Shown here: positions 1 through 5,061 of the stretch, one piece after another
How the letters are laid out: each line of letters opens with the position of its first letter
Numbering within the stretch: the first letter of the stretch is position 1
Assembly: GCA_964558825.1 (NCBI GenBank)
Contig: CAZLGB010000163.1
Coordinates: 1-7,940 of the forward strand
Source of the DNA: Phosphoribacter sp964558825
GTDB lineage: Bacteria > Actinomycetota > Actinomycetes > Actinomycetales > Dermatophilaceae
Direction of reading: 5' to 3'
Length of the DNA: 7,940 nucleotides
Program-made: the position numbers and the translations under genes
The notes under the pieces: model-generated
Database searches by the model: none
What the model saw: only the letters and a program-made list of their open reading frames with translations
Told to the model about the DNA's origin: nothing

Positions 1-57
1 CGAGCGCGCGACCGAGTCGTCGCGGGTCGGGGCGACGACGCGCTCGGGCAGGCTCAC
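1..57 (-). CDS. N-terminal fragment, possible DUF2029/GT87 membrane glycosyltransferase (partial)
   Basis: On the minus strand a GTG at 57-55 opens a frame running off the window edge and reads MSLPERVVAPTRDDSVARS (GTG read as Met). A second in-frame GTG lies at 63-61, so the start may be two codons earlier; neither has a clear Shine-Dalgarno sequence. Only 19 codons are visible, too few for a domain call. The suggestion rests on two points. The gene following ponA1 in mycobacteria and relatives (Rv0051-type) encodes a polytopic DUF2029/GT87-family protein on the same strand. The acidic 'DDSVARS' segment also resembles the soluble N-terminal leader I recall from such proteins. It would be co-directional with the PBP gene, with a 99-bp gap. 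The coding call is moderate and the family assignment is an inference from synteny. Confidence 0.42.
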   Translation of the reverse strand, partial: MSLPERVVAPTRDDSVARS

Positions 58-90
58 GCCCACAGGGTATGCCGTGTGCCTGGCAGCGCC

Positions 91-142
91 CGGCAGCTCA
101 CCGTGCCTGGTCGGCCCGGGCAGCAGGGTCGGCAGCTCACCG
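91..142. repeat. 13-bp direct repeat in the gap after the PBP gene
   Basis: CGGCAGCTCACCG occurs at 91-103 and again at 130-142, start to start 39 bp, in the short gap between the PBP stop codon and the next minus-strand start. No function can be assigned. It may be chance in GC-rich DNA or a local duplication. No convincing terminator hairpin with a T-run is visible in this gap, so read-through into the downstream gene is possible. Confidence 0.4.
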
Positions 143-156
143 CCGCGCGCAGCGGC

Positions 157-2442
157 TCAGCCGATCGGCGGCGGGGTGATCGTCGGCTTGCCGCCACCGC
201 CGCCACCGCCGCCTCCTCCGCCTCCACCACCGGTGGTCTTGGTGGGGATCGGCGCCGTGGTCGGCGGGGTGGACGGCTCCGGCGGCACCACGGGGGTCGT
301 GGGCTCGGGGACCGGCACGTCGGTCGGCGCACTCGTCGAGGTGGCCGTGGACGACGGGGCCGCCGTGTGGACCTTGTCATCGCCGATGCCGACCCGCTTG
401 GGGAAGTCGGTCTTGGGGGTGCCCTCGAGCGCGCCGCGCATGAAGTCGACCCAGATCGTCGTCGGGATGGCACTGCCCTGGGCGCCGTCATTGCCGACGA
501 GGTCGCTGAGCGCTCCCGGCGTGCCGTTGACATCGCGATACATGCCCACCGCCGCGGCGAGATCCGGGCTGAAGCCGCTGAACCACACCGACATGACCTT
601 GTCGGTCGTGCCGGTCTTGCCGGCGACCGGCCGGCCCAGCGCCGCCGCCCGCGCTGCGGTGCCGCCGGTGCGGGTGACCTGCGCGAGCGCGTCGGTCGTG
701 TCGGCGGTGACATCGGCGCTGATGGCATCGACGACGCTGGGGGTGACCTTGTAGTCGATGTCGGTCGCGTTGGAGGTGACCCGGCTGATCAGGTAGGGCG
801 TGGCCCGCTTGCCCTGGGCGGCGATCGTCGCGTAGGCGTTGGCCAGGTCGATGACGCGCGGCGATGCGGTGCCGAGCACGTTGGTCGGATTGTCGTCCAG
901 GCCCGGGGTGTCAGCAGGTATGCCGGCCTGGATCGCCGCCGCCTTGGTGGCCGCCGGACCCATCTTGATGTTGAGCCGCAGGAAGGCCGTGTTGATCGAC
1001 TGGGCGGTCGCCTTGCGCAGGTCGACGGTGCCATAGGACACGCCGCCGGCGTTCTTGACCGTCGTGCCCGCGCCGAGCGCCGGGTCCTTCATCGGGCTGG
1101 ATCCGTCGAAGGTCGTCCTGGTCGAAATCCCTTGCTGCAGAGCGGCAATGAGCGCGAAGGCCTTGAAGGTCGAGCCGGCCTGCATGCGGGCGTCGGTCGC
1201 CGACGAGAGCTGGCGCTGCTGATAGTCGGCCCCGCCGTAGAGCGCGGTGACCGCGCCGTCACCCGGGCGGACGGCGACCAGCCCGGCATACACGTTGGCG
1301 ATGTTGCCGGTCTTGGGGAAGTCCTTGGCGACCGCCCCCTCCGCCGCGGCCTGCGCCTTGGCGTTGATCGTCGTCGTGATCCGCAGGCCACCGCGGTCGA
1401 TGTCGTCACTCTGCAGCTTGAGCTTGTCGATGAGCTCCTGGCGGACCGCCGCGACGATATAGCCGGTGGGGCCGGAGAGCGCGCGCGAGGGACCCTTGGG
1501 CTGGATGGCCGGCATCGTCGTGGCCGCGCGCTCGGCCGGAGTGAGCCATCCCATCGTCACCATGCCGTCGAGGACGTAGCCGAAGCGCGCCTTGAGGTTG
1601 GTCAGCTGCTTGTCGCCGAGCGCGGGGTCGTAGAGGCTCGGCGCGTTGAGGACGCTCGCGATGACCGCACCCTCGGCGACGGTCAGCTGGGAGACGTCCT
1701 TGTTGAAGTAGGCCTTCGCGGCGGTCTGGATGCCGTAGGCGCCGCGGCCGTAGTAGATCGTGTTGAGGTAGCCCTCGAGGATCTGGTCCTTGGACATGTC
1801 CCGGTCGACCTTGACCGAGATGACCCATTCCTTGAGCTTGCGGTCGAGGGTGCGGTCCTGGGTGAGGAAGTAGTTCTTCACGTATTGCTGGGTGATCGTC
1901 GAGCCGCTGCCCCCGACCTCTCCGCCCTTGATGGAGCTCCAGATCGAGCGGGCGATGCCTTGCGGCGAGATCCCGTTGTTGGTGTAAAAGTCGCGGTCCT
2001 CGGCGGCGATGACGGCGTGCTGCACCTGGATCGGCACCTGCGTCAGCGGCACCGGCACCCGGTCGAGCTCGGCGATGCGGGCCATCTCGGTCTTGCCGTC
2101 GTCGTAATAGACGATCGATGTCTCGGCATCCGCGGTCGCGTTGGGGATGTCCGGCACGTCGACGGTCGCAAAGGCGTATGCCGCTGCCGCCAGCCCGAGC
2201 GCGACGACCATCGCCACGCCGAAGACCCCGCGCTTGAGCCAGGCCCTCCAGCCGGCCCGCCACCACGAGCGCTGGGCGCCGCCCGGGCGGCCGGAACCTC
2301 CGGGGCGGCGCGAACCTCGGCCCGCACGTGTGCCGGAGGCGGCCAGCGCGGCAGCCTTGGCATCGCGGCGAGTCGTGGGTCCGTTGACCGAGGCGCTGCG
2401 CGACCCGCGGTGGGTGCGGCCGGCGCCGTCGTTGGTGCTCAC
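157..2442 (-). CDS. ponA: Class A penicillin-binding protein (bifunctional transglycosylase/transpeptidase)
   Basis: This gene encodes 761 aa that polymerise lipid II into glycan strands and cross-link the stem peptides at the outer face of the membrane. The N-terminus (1-70) is cytoplasmic and rich in Arg/Gly/Ser; a single membrane segment spans about 72-92. The GT51 domain follows, with EDRDFY (catalytic Glu148) and GSTITQQ (Ser181). The transpeptidase domain has the complete penicillin-binding triad: STFK (nucleophile Ser424), SIN (482-484) and KTGTT (609-613). The tail (about 690-761) is Thr/Pro-rich with 14 consecutive Gly (738-751); no PASTA domain is seen. The GTG start is chosen because AAGGAGGT lies 9 nt upstream; the open frame continues upstream through the repeat array but without coding character. 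GT51 motif 1 usually has His where this protein has Asn (TNNG). It is divergent from the PadR gene, as ponA1 is in mycobacteria. Confidence 0.96.
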   Translation of the reverse strand: MSTNDGAGRTHRGSRSASVNGPTTRRDAKAAALAASGTRAGRGSRRPGGSGRPGGAQRSWWRAGWRAWLKRGVFGVAMVVALGLAAAAYAFATVDVPDIPNATADAETSIVYYDDGKTEMARIAELDRVPVPLTQVPIQVQHAVIAAEDRDFYTNNGISPQGIARSIWSSIKGGEVGGSGSTITQQYVKNYFLTQDRTLDRKLKEWVISVKVDRDMSKDQILEGYLNTIYYGRGAYGIQTAAKAYFNKDVSQLTVAEGAVIASVLNAPSLYDPALGDKQLTNLKARFGYVLDGMVTMGWLTPAERAATTMPAIQPKGPSRALSGPTGYIVAAVRQELIDKLKLQSDDIDRGGLRITTTINAKAQAAAEGAVAKDFPKTGNIANVYAGLVAVRPGDGAVTALYGGADYQQRQLSSATDARMQAGSTFKAFALIAALQQGISTRTTFDGSSPMKDPALGAGTTVKNAGGVSYGTVDLRKATAQSINTAFLRLNIKMGPAATKAAAIQAGIPADTPGLDDNPTNVLGTASPRVIDLANAYATIAAQGKRATPYLISRVTSNATDIDYKVTPSVVDAISADVTADTTDALAQVTRTGGTAARAAALGRPVAGKTGTTDKVMSVWFSGFSPDLAAAVGMYRDVNGTPGALSDLVGNDGAQGSAIPTTIWVDFMRGALEGTPKTDFPKRVGIGDDKVHTAAPSSTATSTSAPTDVPVPEPTTPVVPPEPSTPPTTAPIPTKTTGGGGGGGGGGGGGGKPTITPPPIG
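190..231 (-). repeat. Glycine-codon run encoding 14 consecutive Gly in the PBP tail
   Basis: Fourteen consecutive GGN codons (GGC, GGT and GGA mixed) encode Gly738-Gly751 of the PBP, just before the last ten residues. The mix of synonymous codons shows that the tract is not a pure trinucleotide repeat, yet it is still GCC/ACC-periodic on the plus strand and could vary in length by slippage. Flexible Gly- or Pro-rich tails after the transpeptidase domain are common in actinobacterial class A PBPs. Confidence 0.85.
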
Positions 2443-2451
2443 GGTGGAGTG

Positions 2452-2459
2452 ACCTCCTT
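2452..2459 (-). promoter_or_regulatory. Ribosome binding site of the PBP gene
   Basis: AAGGAGGT, read on the minus strand, sits 9 nt before the GTG at 2442. It is a near-perfect match to the 16S rRNA 3' end and fixes the start within a frame that stays open for nearly 200 further codons upstream. The same CGAAGGAGGT string precedes the divergent PadR gene. Confidence 0.88.
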
Positions 2460-2597
2460 CGGGGGACCGCGCGCGCGAGCGTGGAGCCGCACCGCCGCAT
2501 CCGGACCCGACTGCCCAGTATGCGGCGTTGCTCTGTGCCAGCCCAATCCCGCGGGGGAGGTCTGGCGGTCGGGTGAGCGCCTGAGCGACACGCCGAC

Positions 2598-2612
2598 ACA
2601 TCGGGCTGATGT
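2598..2612. promoter_or_regulatory. Inverted repeat ACATC-N5-GATGT
   Basis: ACATC (2598-2602) and GATGT (2608-2612) form a perfect 5-bp dyad with a 5-nt centre, and the right arm overlaps the next dyad. ACAT/ATGT half-sites are typical of PadR-family operators (ATGT...ACAT type), here in inverted order. It lies in the AT-richest part of the divergent intergenic region. A regulatory role is inferred from motif form and position only. Confidence 0.4.
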
Positions 2613-2627
2613 ATCGCACCGATATAT
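2609..2627. promoter_or_regulatory. PadR-box-like palindrome, candidate operator
   Basis: ATGTATCGCACCGATATAT is a 19-bp imperfect palindrome. The core TATCG-CAC-CGATA is perfect and the outer arms pair except at one position (G against T). AT-rich ATGTAT/ATATAT half-sites in otherwise very GC-rich DNA, upstream of a padR gene, fit the autoregulatory operators known for PadR/LmrR-like repressors. It lies about 170 bp from the PBP start and about 400 bp from the PadR start, so it may serve the PBP promoter or a distant padR promoter whose leader would include the repeat array. Binding by the local PadR protein is inferred. Confidence 0.5.
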
Positions 2628-2659
2628 CTCGTGCTAGCGTATGCCGTGTTCGGACCACG

Positions 2660-2943
2660 CACGCGCGTAACCACTCGAAGGTGCGGAGCCGACACAACAG
2701 CCGGGACGGGCACGCGCGTGGGTCACCACGAAGGTGAACGGATCGGCACCCGCCGGATCGCACGCGCGTGGGACCACCACGAAGGTGCGACGCCCGGCAT
2801 ACGCCAAGACCTGCACGCGCGTGGGTCACCACGAAGGTGAACGGATCGGCACCCGCCGGATCGCACGCGCGTGGGACCACCACGAAGGTGCGACGCCCGG
2901 CATACGCCAAGACCTGCACGCGCGTAACCATTCGAAGGTGCGG
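2660..2943. repeat. Array of six 27-30-bp elements built on CACGCGCGTG
   Basis: Six related elements start at 2660, 2711, 2761, 2814, 2864 and 2917 (spacings 51, 50, 53, 50 and 53 bp). Each begins with CACGCGCGT and continues to a CGAAGGTG core. The two outer elements share CACGCGCGTAACCA, then C or T, then TCGAAGGTGCGG, and differ at one base. The four inner ones have the full palindrome CACGCGCGTG and alternate between a GGTCACC form and a GGACCACC form, giving the order A-B1-B2-B1-B2-A. Inner copies contain GTGG-N4/5-CCAC dyads. Spacing near 50 bp is close to five helical turns, so the copies could present one DNA face to a protein. The array lies upstream of padR, but its function is unknown. 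Confidence 0.9.
2711..2916. repeat. Perfect 103-bp tandem duplication
   Basis: Bases 2711-2813 and 2814-2916 are identical by direct reading, and the next 9 bases begin a third copy before diverging into the outer element. Each unit contains one B1 and one B2 element plus one copy of the GTATGCCG octamer (minus orientation). Perfect identity points to a recent duplication or ongoing homogenisation, with copy number likely to vary between strains. The length of 103 bp is not a multiple of three. Confidence 0.96.
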
Positions 2944-3008
2944 GGCTCGGCAGCCACCGGCCCGTCGCGGGTCGGCATACCGGATCGGGACGAGCCTGGG
3001 ACCAGGCG

Positions 3009-3018
3009 AAGGAGGTGA
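3009..3018 (+). promoter_or_regulatory. Ribosome binding site of the PadR gene
   Basis: AAGGAGGTGA ends 7 nt before the ATG at 3026, an almost complete anti-16S match. It selects this ATG over upstream in-frame starts that would run the protein into the repeat array. Confidence 0.88.
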
Positions 3019-3025
3019 GGACGTC

Positions 3026-3598
3026 ATGACTCGCAGGGGAGAACTGCTCGAGTTCGCCGTCCTCGGCCTGTTGCACGAGACGCCGATGCACGGCTACGAG
3101 CTGCGCAAGCGGCTCAACTCCGCGCTGGGCGCCTTCCGCGCGCTGTCCTATGGGTCGCTCTACCCGTGTCTGCAGGGGCTGCTCGCCAAGGGCTGGATCG
3201 GGGAGGCGGGCGAGCCGGGGCGGGGGCCGGTCATCGGCGACTCGGGCAGCAAGCGCGCCCGGATCGTCTATGAGCTGACGGCCGAGGGCAAGGAACGCTT
3301 CCAGACCATGGCCGACACGGCCGGGCCGGCCAGCTGGGACGACGAGGTCTTCGATGTCCACCTGGCCTTCTTCGCCCGGACGCCCGCCGAGGTGCGGCTG
3401 CGCATCCTCGAGGGACGCCGGTCGCGGCTGGAGGAGCGCCTCGCCAACATCCGCGAGGCAGCGACACGCAGCCGGGAGCGGATGGACAGTTACACGGCGG
3501 CCCTGCAACGGCATGGCGAGGAGTCGGCCGAGCGCGAGGTCCGCTGGCTCGAGGAGCTCATCTCCACCGAGCGCCGCAGCCGGCCGGGACCGGGCTGA
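3026..3598 (+). CDS. PadR-family transcriptional regulator
   Basis: This 190-aa protein has the layout of a PadR repressor with a long C-terminal helical domain (PadR-s2/Vir type). The winged helix-turn-helix occupies about residues 5-95: LLEFAVLGLL opens helix 1, GYELRKRL (23-30) leads into the recognition region, and SYGSLYPCLQGLLAKGWI (41-58) is the family signature, followed by a wing around 68-85. Residues 125-185 are highly charged, rich in Arg/Glu, and likely form the dimerisation coiled coil. The 164-bp gap to ino1 leaves room for a separate ino1 promoter, but co-transcription is possible. Mycobacteria have a PadR-like gene (Rv0047c) next to ino1 in the same orientation, so conserved linkage suggests control of ino1, the PBP or itself. 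No ligand can be inferred. Confidence 0.93.
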   Translation: MTRRGELLEFAVLGLLHETPMHGYELRKRLNSALGAFRALSYGSLYPCLQGLLAKGWIGEAGEPGRGPVIGDSGSKRARIVYELTAEGKERFQTMADTAGPASWDDEVFDVHLAFFARTPAEVRLRILEGRRSRLEERLANIREAATRSRERMDSYTAALQRHGEESAEREVRWLEELISTERRSRPGPG

Positions 3599-3762
3599 GC
3601 CTCGTCCCCCACGGGCCGCATTACCTGCAACACCCCGCGAAACGGCCGCCGACCAAGCCCTGGAGGACCCACCCGGCGTCCGGCCTGCACAACCAGATGA
3701 ACACGAAAAGTCTTACCGGACAACCGAAGCCGGCCACACGGCATACACAAGGAGAGACCCTC

Positions 3763-4854
3763 ATGGGATCGGTGCGCGTCGCCATCGTCGGCGTCGGCAA
3801 CTGCGCGAGCTCGCTCGTGCAGGGCGTGGAGTACTACAAGAATGCGGACGCCAAGGCGACCGTCCCCGGTCTGATGCACGTGCAGTTCGGGCCCTACCAC
3901 GTCAGTGACGTGCAATTCGTCGCGGCCTTCGACGTCGACGACAAGAAGGTCGGCAAGGACCTCTCCGAGGCCATCAACGCCTCCGAGAACAACACCATCA
4001 AGATCTGCGACGTGCCGACCCTCGGGGTCGAGGTCCAGCGCGGCCACACCCTCGACGGGCTCGGCAAGTACTACCGGCTGACCATCGACGAGTCGGCGGC
4101 CGAGCCGGTCGACGTCGTCGCGGCGCTCAAGGCGGCCAAGGTCGACGTGCTCGTGTCCTACCTGCCGGTGGGCTCGGAGGACGCCGACAAGTTCTACGCG
4201 CAGTGCGCGATCGACGCGGGCGTCGGCTTCGTCAACGCGCTGCCGGTCTTCATCGCGAGCGACCCCGAGTGGGCGGCGAAGTTCGAGCAGGCCGGGGTGC
4301 CGATCGTCGGCGACGACATCAAGAGCCAGGTCGGCGCGACCATCACCCACCGGGTCATGGCCAAGCTCTTCGAGGACCGCGGCGTCACGCTGGACCGCAC
4401 CTACCAGCTCAACGTCGGCGGCAACATGGACTTCAAGAACATGCTCGAGCGCGAGCGGCTGGAGTCCAAGAAGGTCTCCAAGACCCAGGCCGTCACCTCC
4501 AACCTCACCGGTGAGCTGGCCGGCAAGAAGGACGACCGCAACGTCCACATCGGTCCCTCGGACTATGTGGCGTGGCTCGACGACCGCAAGTGGGCGTATG
4601 TCCGGCTGGAGGGGCGGGCATTCGGCGACGTGCCGTTGAACCTGGAGTACAAGCTCGAGGTCTGGGACTCCCCCAACTCGGCGGGCATCATCATCGACGC
4701 CATCCGCGCCGCCAAGATCGGCCTGGACCGTGGCATCGGTGGCCCGCTCATCTCGGCCTCGTCCTACCTGATGAAGTCGCCGCCGGTGCAGCGCGAGGAC
4801 AACGAGGGTCGCGCCAAGCTCGAGGCCTTCATCGCGGGGTCCGAGGAGCGCTGA
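3763..4854 (+). CDS. ino1: Inositol-3-phosphate synthase (myo-inositol-1-phosphate synthase)
   Basis: The 363-aa cytosolic enzyme converts glucose 6-phosphate to 1D-myo-inositol 3-phosphate through an internal NAD redox cycle. This is the first step toward phosphatidylinositol, PI-mannosides and mycothiol in Actinobacteria. The N-terminal Rossmann motif GVGNCASSLVQG (10-21) binds NAD. Other family blocks are GDDIKSQVGAT (starting at 183), NVGGNMDFKNM (217-227) and SYLMKSPP (334-341). Length matches the short actinobacterial/archaeal class rather than the longer eukaryotic enzyme. The start is set by AAGGAGAG (3749-3756), 6 nt before the ATG; an upstream in-frame ATG at 3697 would add 22 residues before the Rossmann strand and has no such site. 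The gene ends before two hairpins, the second a likely terminator. No frameshift or missing motif was seen. Confidence 0.97.
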   Translation: MGSVRVAIVGVGNCASSLVQGVEYYKNADAKATVPGLMHVQFGPYHVSDVQFVAAFDVDDKKVGKDLSEAINASENNTIKICDVPTLGVEVQRGHTLDGLGKYYRLTIDESAAEPVDVVAALKAAKVDVLVSYLPVGSEDADKFYAQCAIDAGVGFVNALPVFIASDPEWAAKFEQAGVPIVGDDIKSQVGATITHRVMAKLFEDRGVTLDRTYQLNVGGNMDFKNMLERERLESKKVSKTQAVTSNLTGELAGKKDDRNVHIGPSDYVAWLDDRKWAYVRLEGRAFGDVPLNLEYKLEVWDSPNSAGIIIDAIRAAKIGLDRGIGGPLISASSYLMKSPPVQREDNEGRAKLEAFIAGSEER

Positions 4855-4891
4855 CGAAGCGTCGCTGCGAGGCACGAGCAGTGACCGAGGA

Positions 4892-4917
4892 AGCGCGACC
4901 GACAACTCAGTCGCGCT
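4892..4917. terminator. 8-bp hairpin after ino1
   Basis: AGCGCGAC (4892-4899) and GTCGCGCT (4910-4917) pair perfectly around a 10-nt loop, 38 bp after the ino1 stop. There is no T-run, so on its own it is a weak termination candidate. It could be an mRNA 3'-end stabiliser or part of a two-hairpin termination zone with the stronger stem downstream. Confidence 0.4.
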
Positions 4918-4954
4918 GACGATCAAATGCAGCGGCCCAACTGAACGATCGTGG

Positions 4955-4985
4955 AAGCCCATGGCCCGTCAAGGGCCATGGGCTT
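4955..4985. terminator. Strong hairpin terminator between ino1 and the next operon
   Basis: AAGCCCATGGCCC (4955-4967) and its perfect complement (4973-4985) form a 13-bp stem with a 5-nt GTCAA loop. The stem ends in TT and is followed by ACTCGTTGTC. Its position 100 bp after the ino1 stop and its stability fit intrinsic termination, where actinobacteria often lack a long U-tract. The symmetric A/T ends could act on either strand. ATG triplets inside the stem open in-frame extensions of the next gene, but they are unlikely to be starts because they would be locked in the hairpin. Confidence 0.75.
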
Positions 4986-5061
4986 ACTCGTTGTCGGTAT
5001 GCCGTGCCCGCCAGCGCCAGACGAAGCCTCCGAGCAAGTCCAGACAAACCCCGACGGGTGT

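Larger units (their letters stand above)
2443..3025. other. 583-bp divergent intergenic regulatory region
   Basis: This non-coding stretch separates the start codons of the divergently transcribed PBP and PadR genes. From left to right it holds the PBP ribosome binding site, about 140 bp with no recognisable element, overlapping dyads at 2598-2627, an array of six related elements (2660-2943), and the PadR ribosome binding site. Open frames cross it on both strands, but the repeat spacings (50, 53 and 103 bp) are not multiples of three. A repeat-encoded protein would therefore change frame at every copy, which argues against coding. The region should carry promoters in both directions. Their -10/-35 boxes cannot be placed reliably; TAGCGT at 2635-2640 and the TATATC tract around 2623-2628 are only possible -10-like strings. 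Confidence 0.75.

Noticed and set aside
76..2637. 853-codon plus-strand open frame opposite the PBP gene
   Set aside because: It is a GC-bias shadow: low-complexity Arg/Gly/Asp-rich translation, no domain, and the minus strand carries complete PBP motifs.
2660..2943. CRISPR-like array
   Set aside because: Repeats alternate in type, and the sequences between them are themselves duplicated exactly in the 103-bp unit rather than being unique spacers. No cas genes are present.
2631..3018. Small plus-strand open frames through the repeat array (2631-2840 and 2734-3018)
   Set aside because: They have no ribosome binding site, their translation is Arg/His/Gly-rich, and the frame shifts with each 103-bp unit. 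They overlap the repeat array and the PadR leader.
2443..3027. N-terminal extension of the PBP frame through the intergenic repeats
   Set aside because: The GTG at 2442 has a near-perfect ribosome binding site 9 nt upstream. The extension is low-complexity repeat translation that no class A PBP has, and the repeat period is not a multiple of three.
3490..4962. 490-codon minus-strand open frame opposite ino1
   Set aside because: It is a shadow of ino1. Its translation is Val/Asp/Arg-rich with no recognisable domain, and it crosses the terminator hairpin.
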